Below the pieces are notes generated by a model. It saw only the letters and a program-made list of their open reading frames with translations. It made no database searches and was not told the DNA's origin. 20,211 nucleotides of DNA from a virus, in IMG/VR virus record IMGVR_UViG_3300031673_004602, positions 1-20,211 of that record; one strand, written 5' to 3'. Of this stretch, positions 13,181-19,941 are shown piece after piece; the first letter of the stretch is position 1, and every line of letters starts with the position of its first letter. Position numbers and translations under genes: made by a program.

Positions 13181-13186
13181 GATTAA

Positions 13187-13193
13187 ATTATAC
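13187..13193 (-). promoter_or_regulatory. GTATAAT promoter-like motif directly before the tRNA
   Basis: GATTAGTATAATTTAATC on the minus strand: the motif overlaps the TAA stop of the PTH2-like gene, sits in the loop of a 5-bp inverted repeat (GATTA/TAATC), and is followed by six bases and then G1 of the tRNA. If TATAAT is the -10 element, transcription would begin at or next to the mature tRNA 5' end. Confidence 0.6.
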
Positions 13194-13487
13194 TAATCTA
13201 TAATTATCCAACATATCTGGGATGCCATCTGTACCAAGTATAGCCAATGCAGTTATCTCATTATCTATATCTGGTTCATAGAAAGGCATGTAAGGAGCTC
13301 CTTTCTTTAGAGCTCCTTCCATATTGTTGTAAAGATCCCAATCTCCAGGAGATCTTAGATATACAAGTATTCCATTCTTCCATTCTGTATCTTTATGAAA
13401 GAGTAGGAACTCAGCTACAGCATGTCCAGCTTGAACAGCTTGCTGAGACTTAGATAAGTCACTCCGCACTAATACATACAGCTTCAT
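13188..13487 (-). CDS. PTH2-like (peptidyl-tRNA hydrolase 2 family) protein, 99 aa
   Basis: The N-terminus MKLYVLVRSDLSKSQQAVQAGHAVAEFLLF follows the PTH2 pattern: a first strand, then a 'K..aaQagHA' helix with the catalytic-type His22-equivalent in AGHA. A middle strand (NGILVYLR) and late strand (ITALAILGT) complete the alpha/beta fold. It is slightly short (archaeal and eukaryotic PTH2 domains are about 115-120 aa). The family frees tRNA from peptidyl-tRNA dropped by ribosomes, although many short bacterial and phage members are untested. ATG at 13487 follows GGGGG by about six bases and overlaps the preceding gene by 29 bases. It ends seven bases before the suppressor tRNA, which makes a translation-linked role attractive but unproven. 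Confidence 0.65.
   Translation of the reverse strand: MKLYVLVRSDLSKSQQAVQAGHAVAEFLLFHKDTEWKNGILVYLRSPGDWDLYNNMEGALKKGAPYMPFYEPDIDNEITALAILGTDGIPDMLDNYRLV
13292..13318. repeat. 9-bp perfect inverted repeat inside the PTH2-like gene
   Basis: AAGGAGCTC (13292-13300) and GAGCTCCTT (13310-13318) are perfect complements around a nine-base loop, and GGAGCT is also a direct repeat encoding two Gly-Ala pairs. It lies within the coding sequence (GALKKGAP) and could form an mRNA hairpin; it may be only a by-product of the repeated codons. Confidence 0.35.
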
Positions 13488-13764
13488 TCTGTTCCCCCTT
13501 TACTTTCTCGACTAAAGCTTCTGCTTGCTTCCAAACATACTTCTTTTCATCCAATTTATCGGGTTTCCATCTATTCTCTATTTGTTCGGGGGATCTACCC
13601 CTAAGTAGACAATAGGCTATATGCTCTATCCTATATCTCATTTGTATAGAACCTAGACCAGATACATATCCGTTTTCACATTGTTTTCTTGTTGATTTAA
13701 GAGATCTTATTTCTAGAGCTCTCTCTTTTTGCTCTTGTTTCATTGATTTGATTTTTGTCTTCAT
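13459..13764 (-). CDS. Hypothetical basic protein, 101 aa
   Basis: ATG at 13764 with GGAG seven bases upstream; the stop TGA lies within the PTH2-like gene (29-base overlap). The product is Lys/Arg/Glu-rich and helical. About residues 1-30 form a strongly charged helix (KSMKQEQKERALEIRSLKS), then a compact part GLGSIQMRYRIEHIAYCLLRGRSPEQIENRW that looks like a small helix-turn-helix or an HHE-type pair, then KKYVWKQAEALVEKVKGE. A nucleic-acid-binding role is possible from charge alone. No family recognised. The 112-base gap upstream holds only a ribosome site followed by ATG AAA TAG. Confidence 0.7.
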   Translation of the reverse strand: MKTKIKSMKQEQKERALEIRSLKSTRKQCENGYVSGLGSIQMRYRIEHIAYCLLRGRSPEQIENRWKPDKLDEKKYVWKQAEALVEKVKGEQNEAVCISAE

Positions 13765-13876
13765 TGACTTTCTCCATAAAAAATTAAAGTTGATCTTATT
13801 AATTTGATTTATAGAGATTCTTTAAGGTGGTATTTTAATCTATTTCATATTTGCTCCTTTAGTATATTTTACCATA

Positions 13877-14260
13877 TTAGGGTTTAACACCGTGGTACTT
13901 TTCAATATATTCCACTAAGCCTTTAACATCCCTAGATTTTAATTTATTTAAGGATTCATTATTAAATTCCCCTGTAATAAAAGACGTCACATAGGAAGGT
14001 AGGTACGGTATACCTTCAATCTGTACTTTATCTACATCCATATATACAAAGATTACTTTGCCCTTATATAATTTCTCAGCTTTGATAAAAGCAGGCATAG
14101 CTTCTTTACAGTATGGACACCACTCAGCTCCGAACATTATAATCACTGGCTTTACTTGATTAGTGACAGCTTGATGTTCAACTTGATTAGTTACTTCAAC
14201 AACTGCCGTAGCGGAAATCGGGCCTAAAATTAATAGTAGTGCTGTTAAAAATTTGATCAT
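13877..14260 (-). CDS. Exported thioredoxin-fold protein
   Basis: 127 aa. A signal peptide spans about 1-20 (MIKFLTALLLILGPISATA), then a short linker in which VTNQV occurs twice nine residues apart. The thioredoxin fold follows: PVIIMFGAEWCPYCKEAMPAF with the redox pair C48/C51 (CPYC), strand KVIFVYMDVDK, and the GIPYLPSYV segment supplying the cis-proline region. CPYC is closer to the glutaredoxin and DsbA-like active-site type than to CGPC. Export puts it in the periplasm, where it could reduce or form disulfides in envelope or phage proteins. ATG at 14260 overlaps the TGA of the PQ-loop gene (ATGA), with AAAGGA upstream, so the two are translated together. Confidence 0.88.
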   Translation of the reverse strand: MIKFLTALLLILGPISATAVVEVTNQVEHQAVTNQVKPVIIMFGAEWCPYCKEAMPAFIKAEKLYKGKVIFVYMDVDKVQIEGIPYLPSYVTSFITGEFNNESLNKLKSRDVKGLVEYIEKYHGVKP

Positions 14261-14589
14261 TTATTTTCCTTTGGTTTTATTCTATAGTAAACGATTATAC
14301 CCACAAAAATAGTGTTTATAGCACAGTTAAAGACAATGGGCATTTGCCATAAACCAAAGCCATATACTAGTCCAGCTACTTCACCCAACATCCATAGAAG
14401 TAAAGTGCCATCAGCAACTCCACTTGAGTGACCTTCTTTGATTGACCTGATTGCTTGAGGAAGAGCAGACAAAGCAAATGCTAAAGAATATACCCATCCG
14501 AATGCCTGTATCCAACCTATATTAATAAGTATATATAAGAAAGCGACGATAGACACTGCTACAGAAAGAAATTTAACGTATTTCCACAT
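14257..14589 (-). CDS. PQ-loop (SemiSWEET-like) small membrane protein, 110 aa
   Basis: Four hydrophobic segments are visible: about 5-25 (VKFLSVAVSIVAFLYILINIG), 31-46, 62-82 and 84-104. After segment 2 comes the PQ-loop signature ALPQAIRSIKEGHSSGVADGTLLLW, including the Pro-Gln pair and the following S-x-G-V turn typical of half-transporters of the SWEET/PQ-loop superfamily. A short Lys-rich tail (KPKENK) would face the cytoplasm. SemiSWEETs dimerise to pass small solutes; the substrate here is unknown. ATG at 14589 overlaps the end of the helicase gene by 17 bases in another frame, and the gene's own end overlaps the exported thioredoxin. Confidence 0.8.
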   Translation of the reverse strand: MWKYVKFLSVAVSIVAFLYILINIGWIQAFGWVYSLAFALSALPQAIRSIKEGHSSGVADGTLLLWMLGEVAGLVYGFGLWQMPIVFNCAINTIFVGIIVYYRIKPKENK

Positions 14590-15949
14590 GCCCTACAATA
14601 TCCTTATAATAACCGATTCGTTGTTTAGCATGACGGGATAGCATTTTTGATCCCATCGGGATGTAGTCTCTGACGATGCATTCGGTCTTGTTGCCGTATA
14701 TTCGTAATCCTCTTCCAACTGCTTGGATGACTGGTCCTTTAGATGCCATAAAGTTAGCAAGGATAAGAACATCAACCCGCTTAGTATCAGAACCTTCACC
14801 GATTTTTCCACCGGTACCGATGAGCCCTGTGATTTTTCCATCATTTAATTCCTCCACGTATTGCTGGCTCTTCTTATCTTTGCCCTGAGCGAAGGGTATA
14901 CCAAGTTGCTGAGATAGTTCTACACCATGTGATACTTCAGCAACCAAACACAGAACAGATTTGCCTTGGTTCATATAATTCTGGATATCATTTTGAATCT
15001 GATCTTTCATTGTCTTATCATTGAGAACATGTTCTTTATAGTTCTTAAGTTTATCATAGCCTATATCTGCACCTTGTGTAGCTACTTCCGTAACTATAAA
15101 CCTAGGCTTAGCTAGCCATTTATTCTCTATTCCCCACTTAACATCTCTATTTATTATAATATCCCCGCACCCAGCATTGATCATAATGTCTTTTCCATCT
15201 GATCTATAATCTGTCGCTGTTAGTCCATAGATACGTCCTACGTCTCCAAGGGCAGTTGCTATCTCATAAAAGGTAGTAGCAGCAATGTGATGTACTTCGT
15301 CAAATATAATAACACCTAGATCTGTAAAATCTTTAGGGTTCTTAATAACAGAAGCGGCAATACCAACGGTGATATCTTTAATCTTCTTCTTTCCGCCACC
15401 GTAGAATCCAACACGGTTTTCACCAAAAGCGTCTGATAATTCTTGGTAGAATTGTTTTGCGATTGAATCTGATGGAACAACTATTAGAGCTTTTCGTTTT
15501 AATCTTTTAACAAGGTGTACAGCAGTCAATGTCTTCCCCAGTCCAGTTGCGAAGTTTATTATTCCTCGCCAATTCACCAACGCAAGATCAACTGCTTCTT
15601 CTTGATAAGTACGAAGTTTATGTGGGGATTTTTTCCACGGCAAGGCTATTGTGGACCCTGTATCAACTCTACGATCTTCCACTTCCATATGGTTTTGATC
15701 CAAGAGATAAGATAGGCCAGAGTTGAAAGCAACATGTCCACCATTCATCTCTCTAAGCAAACTACAATTAACTTCTTTCTTAAGCTTAGCTATATATCCG
15801 GTGTTCTTTTGGAATGGGTTTCGCTCCATCCGCTTTACAAGATATTCTTTCTGTTTGTCTTTAAACGACATCAAATCGGTCAATGATCGTACAATAATTG
15901 CAGACGGATTTTGAATGACAGTGAATTTGTTCGTTATTACGGCTTTCAT
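14573..15949 (-). CDS. UvsW-like superfamily 2 DNA helicase
   Basis: 458 aa. After an N-terminal region of about 105 residues come the SF2 motifs in order: Q-type motif LRTYQEEAVDLAL (about 112-124), Walker A FATGLGKTL (133-141), IIFDEVHH (motif II, DEVH), GLTATD (motif III), an accessory lobe, LIGTGGKIGEGSDTKRVDVLI (motif V) and QAVGRGLRIYG (motif VI). T4 UvsW and its relatives unwind branched DNA and R-loops, promote fork regression and switch replication from origin- to recombination-dependent mode; this fits with the gp46 homologue in the same window. ATG at 15949 has no Shine-Dalgarno sequence and lies exactly six bases after TATAAT, suggesting a leaderless message. It is divergently oriented to the replication operon. 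Confidence 0.9.
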   Translation of the reverse strand: MKAVITNKFTVIQNPSAIIVRSLTDLMSFKDKQKEYLVKRMERNPFQKNTGYIAKLKKEVNCSLLREMNGGHVAFNSGLSYLLDQNHMEVEDRRVDTGSTIALPWKKSPHKLRTYQEEAVDLALVNWRGIINFATGLGKTLTAVHLVKRLKRKALIVVPSDSIAKQFYQELSDAFGENRVGFYGGGKKKIKDITVGIAASVIKNPKDFTDLGVIIFDEVHHIAATTFYEIATALGDVGRIYGLTATDYRSDGKDIMINAGCGDIIINRDVKWGIENKWLAKPRFIVTEVATQGADIGYDKLKNYKEHVLNDKTMKDQIQNDIQNYMNQGKSVLCLVAEVSHGVELSQQLGIPFAQGKDKKSQQYVEELNDGKITGLIGTGGKIGEGSDTKRVDVLILANFMASKGPVIQAVGRGLRIYGNKTECIVRDYIPMGSKMLSRHAKQRIGYYKDIVGHVEIR

Positions 15950-15955
15950 CTGTCT

Positions 15956-15962
15956 ATTATAC
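15956..15962 (-). promoter_or_regulatory. GTATAAT promoter-like motif for the helicase unit (leaderless geometry)
   Basis: TTAGTATAATAGACAGATG on the minus strand: TATAAT, six bases, ATG. It forms the leftward half of the divergent control region 15950-16033. Confidence 0.6.
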
Positions 15963-15983
15963 TAAGTTGTATATTATCATTTT

Positions 15984-15990
15984 GTATAAT
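15984..15990 (+). promoter_or_regulatory. GTATAAT promoter-like motif for the plus-strand replication operon
   Basis: TTTTGTATAATTAATATATG on the plus strand, the only plus-strand junction copy, placed back to back with the minus-strand copy at 15956-15962. It lies 43 bases before ATG 16034; AGGAGG ten bases before that start supplies ribosome binding. No convincing -35 box. Confidence 0.55.
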
Positions 15991-16033
15991 TAATATATGA
16001 ATTTGTAAACGTTTTTTAGGAGGTTGAAAGAGC

Positions 16034-16228
16034 ATGGAATCTTATAAGGATAAACTTAAAGATTCACTTACATATTGGCTTGGAAAGAAAAAGCCATTCA
16101 TCATCAACGATGAATATGAGATAAAACTACTTTTTATCGACAAAGTGAATCATTCTGCTAAAATAGAAATTACAAACATTAAAACTAAAGAAGTGAAAAC
16201 TTTGGAGGTTGCTGATGCGCAAGAATAA
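16034..16228 (+). CDS. Hypothetical protein, 64 aa
   Basis: ATG at 16034 with AGGAGG ten bases upstream; first gene of the replication operon. The product MESYKDKLKDSLTYWLGKKK continues into a short beta-rich part (FIINDEYEIKLLFIDKVNHSAKIEITNIKTKEVKTLEV), like a small barrel of four or five strands after one helix. No family recognised. Its stop overlaps the start of the next gene by 14 bases, so the two are coupled. Confidence 0.8.
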   Translation: MESYKDKLKDSLTYWLGKKKPFIINDEYEIKLLFIDKVNHSAKIEITNIKTKEVKTLEVADAQE

Positions 16229-16721
16229 AGCTGAACTTATATTTGATAAGTGGAAAGCAGAACTTGTTGGTAAGGATCGCTCCAGAGCTGCAGTAGCAGG
16301 TAACTTTGATGAACTATTTAGTAGCTGGCACAGATCTAAGGTTCCATTCGATGAAGCTTATGCTCTATTAGATACCGCAATCAAGGCTCATCTCCCCACA
16401 GATTATATTGCAAAAACAACATATCGTTCCCTAAAGAGAACGGCGGGCATAGCTAAAAATGAATTAGAATTTACAACTGAATGGAAACAAAACATTGCTG
16501 CAACCGGCAAACAGGTATTCTATTCTCTATACGATATTGATGGCACTTCTCCTCAAAAAGAAGATATTAAGTATGGCAACATGAGTGCTCAGGAATACCG
16601 TAAACAACAAAAATATGCTGATAGTCATCCCACATTAGATTGGACTAAAATCAAGATAGACCCCATTGATGAAGATGAAGTTGATTTTGATGATATGAAC
16701 GTTGATTTGGGGGACCTATAA
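16215..16721 (+). CDS. Hypothetical replication-operon protein with acidic tail, 168 aa
   Basis: I choose ATG 16215 (GGAGG six bases upstream) over the TTG two codons earlier. The N-terminal 100 residues are helical (KAELIFDKWKAELVG, FDEAYALLDTAIKAHLPTDYIAKTTYRSLKRTAG). The last 20 are strongly acidic with interspersed hydrophobics (IDPIDEDEVDFDDMNVDLGDL), reminiscent of the acidic C-terminal tips by which single-strand-binding proteins recruit partners. It is immediately upstream of, and overlaps by one base (TAATG), the DnaB-like helicase, the position where phages often place a helicase loader. Loader or SSB-like function is inference; no motif proves it. Confidence 0.8.
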   Translation: MRKNKAELIFDKWKAELVGKDRSRAAVAGNFDELFSSWHRSKVPFDEAYALLDTAIKAHLPTDYIAKTTYRSLKRTAGIAKNELEFTTEWKQNIAATGKQVFYSLYDIDGTSPQKEDIKYGNMSAQEYRKQQKYADSHPTLDWTKIKIDPIDEDEVDFDDMNVDLGDL

Positions 16722-17746
16722 TGAGTAAGCTCACGGATGCAGAAATTGCAAAAGCATTGAATGCTACACCATCTACTCCAAAAGTACAAGTAAATGCACC
16801 GACAGATATCAATGTCTCACTAGATGAAGTTGAATCATTTGGAGATAAACAATCTATATCTAAGATGTATCAAGATATATCCTCTTACAATAAGATGTTA
16901 AAGCAGAAGATTACGTTTATTAATCCTGCTTTGTCTGCTGCAATACCATTTACCAGAGAGAATCTATATCTTATATGTGCATATACTGGAAACGGTAAAT
17001 CTACAATCGCAGCTAACATATCTTATCCACTTTGGAAAGAGGGCAAAAAGACGTTAGTTATATCAAATGAAGAACCACAACAAGATGTGATGTATAGGAT
17101 TGCCTGTCTAGAACTTGGATACAACTTTAATGATTACAAGAAGGGTACACTACCAATGCAGCACCAAAAAGAGTGTGCATTGTTATTCCCTGAAATATCT
17201 AAGTATGTTAAGGTAATTGATGTAAACTATAAGGGTGGATTGTCTACTAAGATCGAAGGTGTTAAGAATGCACTTCTAGCAGTTAAACATGCTGACTATA
17301 GTGCTGTTATGATTGATTACTTCCAGTTGATACAATACTCGGTCAGTGATCCACAGAGATCTAGATACAACGTGTTGAATGATCTTAGAATTTGGCTTGG
17401 TCAATATATAAGGAGTTCTAATATTCCAGTGGTTATGTTTGCACAATTGCATTCAATGGCTAAGAGAACAAATGTCGAACTTGATTCAAGGATTAAAGAA
17501 TGTCCAGGAATATTGGAGCCGGCAACCGTCGTATTAGAAGTTATTCCTGACTTTGAAAACAAGTCAACTAAGTTCCTTATTAAAAAGGATCGCTTTGGTT
17601 TTCAAGGTATGAAAGTTGAGTGTGCTTTTACTAAAGGTAGATATGTAGAGATGACTGCTGAACATATATTAGCCACACAACAAGACAAGGTAGATGAACT
17701 AATGGATAAGGTAGCTGACGATGTCACAGATCAAGAATCTACTTAA
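16721..17746 (+). CDS. DnaB-like replicative helicase (RecA-fold domain)
   Basis: 341 aa. After about 75 residues of linker-like sequence comes a RecA-type motor: Walker A CAYTGNGKST (86-95), NEEPQQDVMYR (the H1a-like segment), Walker B VMIDYFQLIQ, VVMFAQLHSMAK (H3-like Q motif), PGILEPATVVLEV in place of DnaB's SG-IEQ-AD, and KKDRFGFQG near the end. This fits DnaB-family 5'-3' helicases, but the N-terminal primase-interaction domain of DnaB or T4 gp41 is largely missing, as in other short phage forms. ATG at 16721 overlaps the previous stop (TAATG). It shares an operon with a stand-alone TOPRIM primase, giving a split helicase/primase pair. Confidence 0.88.
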   Translation: MSKLTDAEIAKALNATPSTPKVQVNAPTDINVSLDEVESFGDKQSISKMYQDISSYNKMLKQKITFINPALSAAIPFTRENLYLICAYTGNGKSTIAANISYPLWKEGKKTLVISNEEPQQDVMYRIACLELGYNFNDYKKGTLPMQHQKECALLFPEISKYVKVIDVNYKGGLSTKIEGVKNALLAVKHADYSAVMIDYFQLIQYSVSDPQRSRYNVLNDLRIWLGQYIRSSNIPVVMFAQLHSMAKRTNVELDSRIKECPGILEPATVVLEVIPDFENKSTKFLIKKDRFGFQGMKVECAFTKGRYVEMTAEHILATQQDKVDELMDKVADDVTDQEST

Positions 17747-17870
17747 TAATCTATATGGCAATCACGATGCTATTAGATACAAATTTCTAATGACATTAGC
17801 TAAATTAAACTTGTATAAATTTCCAGATTTGCCTACTGGCAGAAGACCAAGATCAGGACCAAAGAGATGA
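17721..17870 (+). CDS. Small basic protein, 49 aa
   Basis: ATG at 17721 lies inside the end of the helicase gene (26-base overlap, other frame); stop TGA at 17870 overlaps the next ATG (ATGA). The product starts MSQIKNLLNNLYGNHDAIRY and ends with a very basic Pro-rich tail (TGRRPRSGPKR). AAGG lies about nine bases upstream. A TAG four codons upstream limits the frame, so no longer start exists. The ATGA junction, the filled gap and the biased composition support a real gene. The tail suggests nucleic-acid contact; function unknown. Confidence 0.7.
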   Translation: MSQIKNLLNNLYGNHDAIRYKFLMTLAKLNLYKFPDLPTGRRPRSGPKR

Positions 17871-18115
17871 GTAAAATAACACCAAAAGAAGTAGATGCAC
17901 TCTCTAAAGCATTGAGTTGTGATGGATTTAGGGCTATTCATGATGAGATATCTTGTAAATTACTTGAAACTTTAGCTAGATTAGGATTGGGTAAATTACC
18001 ACTAACTTATGGTGCTATATTACAGGTTGAAAATATAGATTTAAGTAAATTAATAGTACAAACATTTGATTTTAAAGATTTAAAGTTATGGAAAGACATA
18101 GGGAAAAAGAAATGA
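17867..18115 (+). CDS. Hypothetical protein, 82 aa
   Basis: ATG at 17867 overlaps the stop of the 49-aa gene and its TGA overlaps the primase start (ATGA), so it is embedded in a translationally coupled chain between helicase and primase. The product is mostly helical: MSKITPKEVDALSKAL, DEISCKLLETLARLGLGKL, then DLSKLIVQTFDFKDLKLWK. No signal peptide, membrane span or known motif. Its constant neighbours suggest a helper of the helicase or primase, which is inference from position alone. Confidence 0.75.
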   Translation: MSKITPKEVDALSKALSCDGFRAIHDEISCKLLETLARLGLGKLPLTYGAILQVENIDLSKLIVQTFDFKDLKLWKDIGKKK

Positions 18116-18975
18116 ATACTAAACAATGTCTAATATGCAAAAGAAGCAACAATACTTTGCACTGGCATTCCGACGCCGACAACGGTAGTATTTGGGTTTG
18201 GTGCAATGGTAAATGCCAGCGTGGTTATGGTCTAAGGGACTACTGCCACACAGCTGGTATTGATCTAAACGAATTTCTTAAAGCTGATTTTGATTTTACA
18301 GAAGCTGCACCCAATGAAGTATCTAGATTAGATTGGCCATCTAGTTATGTACCACTATCTGACCCACGTGCAGAAGAAGGAGTAAATTATGTTAGGAGCC
18401 GTGGCCTCGATCTTAAAGGTGATATGTATTTCGATCTCAAGCAAAAGTCTATTGTGTTTCCTTATTATTTTGGTAGTACTTTTGTTGGTGCTCAGATGAG
18501 ACTTATAGAACCGTGGATCAACGAAGATGGTGATCCCGTTAAGATGCTCACTTTACCTGGAAGCAGAACCGGATTGTTATTCTATAACTGGAACCAAGAA
18601 GCATTCATAACTGAAGTCAAGGGTTTAGTATTGTGTGAAGGTGCATTCAATGTACTGGCTCTTCAACAGAGCCTAGACAAGATGTACGGTAGTGTTATAA
18701 AGAATCCTTGGAAAGTAGTCGCAACATCAGGTTGTGGTACTACATCTCATCAGATGGATAAAATTAAAGAGCTTAAAGAAGCTGGCATAAAAACTGTTTG
18801 TGCATTTGATTCGGATGAACCTGGTTTAAAGGGTCTGAAGAAATTAGTTGAGGAAAATGCTGTTACACATTATGCTTTAGTTGAAGATACCAAATTAGAC
18901 TGGAATGACATGCTTGTTGAATTGGGTAATGAAGGTTTAGCTAAGTATTTCTTATCTAGAATTAAGAAGATTTAA
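18112..18975 (+). CDS. TOPRIM DNA primase
   Basis: The longest frame starts at ATG 18088, but ATG 18112 (AGGGA upstream, ATGA overlap with the preceding gene) is better, giving 287 aa. An N-terminal zinc ribbon has C6/C9 (CLIC) and C31/C35 (CNGKC), as in T7 gp4-type primases that read the template start site. The TOPRIM core has E176 in LVLCEGAFNVLAL and the DxD pair D233/D235 in VCAFDSDEPGLKGLKKL. There is no helicase domain, so it probably works with the DnaB-like protein of the same operon to lay RNA primers for lagging-strand synthesis. It is the last gene of the plus-strand unit and stops two bases before the convergent tail gene. Confidence 0.88.
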   Translation: MNTKQCLICKRSNNTLHWHSDADNGSIWVWCNGKCQRGYGLRDYCHTAGIDLNEFLKADFDFTEAAPNEVSRLDWPSSYVPLSDPRAEEGVNYVRSRGLDLKGDMYFDLKQKSIVFPYYFGSTFVGAQMRLIEPWINEDGDPVKMLTLPGSRTGLLFYNWNQEAFITEVKGLVLCEGAFNVLALQQSLDKMYGSVIKNPWKVVATSGCGTTSHQMDKIKELKEAGIKTVCAFDSDEPGLKGLKKLVEENAVTHYALVEDTKLDWNDMLVELGNEGLAKYFLSRIKKI

Positions 18976-18977
18976 GA

Positions 18978-19922
18978 TTAAGACTCTAAAGCCTTTATAA
19001 CAACATAACCACTTCCACCGTCACCACCATTACCACCAGAGTAAGTTGCATTCCCTGCACCGCCGCCCCCTCCGCCACCAGCACTAGAATTTGCATTGGC
19101 TGCTGTTCCAGAAAAACCATTGCCTGTACTTGCAATTCCAAGTCCCCCAATACCGCCGGCTTTAAAACCAGAACCACCAGAACCACCACAGCCACCAAGT
19201 GTAGAGCCAGATACACCAGGTGTTCCACTTGCAAAGTTTGACCATCCCCCATTACCACCATTACCAGAAGAAGAACCAGCTCCGCCACTTCCACCACCGC
19301 CAGCTCCACCAAATGGTTCATGTGCTGCAGCACCACCGGCACTTGTACCAGCTGCAGAACCGTTACTGCCGCCACCGCCATTTGCCCAAAATGAAGCTCC
19401 GCCGCCGCCACCGCCGCCGCTATTAGAACCTACACCGCCACCGCCGCCGCCAGAATGAAGACTTGTACTTCCACCAGATGCTCCAGATGCTCCAGCAACA
19501 GTTCCTCTACCGCCATACCCACCACCAGCACCACCTTCAGCAAGAAGATTTACTCCAGTTCCAGTTATGGTTGTATCAGTTCCAGCAGAACCTGATGTTC
19601 CATTGTTACCACTAACCCCTACTCCTGCTATACCACCAACACCAATTGTTATTGTTAAGATGTCTAATGGGATAACATTAATAAGTTGATCAAATATTAA
19701 TTGGCCTGCACCACCACCACCAGCTCCACCGCCATGAACGGCTGCAGCAGTTCCACCACCACCACCACCAGCTCCACCAGCTCCGCCATAAGTAATAGAA
19801 AGTTGTGTGACACCCTCGGGAACTACAAATGTATCGTCAGAAAGAAATTCTTGCACTAAGATTAGTTCTTTAGCAATTGCTTTGATATTTTCTTTACTTC
19901 TAGATAGTTTTAAATCTGCCAT
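18978..19922 (-). CDS. Glycine-rich tail-fibre tip / adhesin
   Basis: 314 aa. The first 45 residues are ordinary (MADLKLSRSKENIKAIAKEL, then FLSDDTFVVPEGVTQLSITY). From about 46 to 300 the chain is dominated by Gly runs with Ala, Ser and Asn, broken by short hydrophobic stretches (LINVIPLDILTITIGVGG, AEGGAGGGYGGRG, HEPFGGAGG). It ends GGSGYVVIKALES, the common ending of phage glycine-rich domains. 'F.VP.GVT.l.i...GaGGgGG' at the start is also typical of this domain, used at tail-fibre tips to bind host receptors through polyglycine sandwiches, as in T-even gp38-like adhesins. ATG at 19922 follows AAAGGA; a GTATAAT motif lies 19 bases upstream. Confidence 0.85.
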   Translation of the reverse strand: MADLKLSRSKENIKAIAKELILVQEFLSDDTFVVPEGVTQLSITYGGAGGAGGGGGGTAAAVHGGGAGGGGAGQLIFDQLINVIPLDILTITIGVGGIAGVGVSGNNGTSGSAGTDTTITGTGVNLLAEGGAGGGYGGRGTVAGASGASGGSTSLHSGGGGGGVGSNSGGGGGGGASFWANGGGGSNGSAAGTSAGGAAAHEPFGGAGGGGSGGAGSSSGNGGNGGWSNFASGTPGVSGSTLGGCGGSGGSGFKAGGIGGLGIASTGNGFSGTAANANSSAGGGGGGGAGNATYSGGNGGDGGSGYVVIKALES

Positions 19923-19941
19923 TTATATTCCTTTAAATTAC

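Noticed and set aside
13765-13876. Ribosome site followed by ATG AAA TAG in the gap upstream of the 101-aa gene
   Set aside because: AAAGGAG-N5-ATG looks deliberate, but even if TAG were read the peptide would be eight residues (MK-x-IKIPP); too little to call a gene or attenuator.
714-18975. Global reading of TAG as a sense codon in this window
   Set aside because: Families with known length (PhoH, zinc ribbon) end at TAG at the expected point, no gene is interrupted by an in-frame TAG, and read-through mostly adds one to four residues. Only the PhoH-HNH junction stays interesting.
19096-19458. Plus-strand 120-aa Pro-rich ORF opposite the glycine-rich gene
   Set aside because: GGN glycine codons read backwards give Pro/Ala/His runs; it has no ribosome site and is a mirror image of the tail adhesin.
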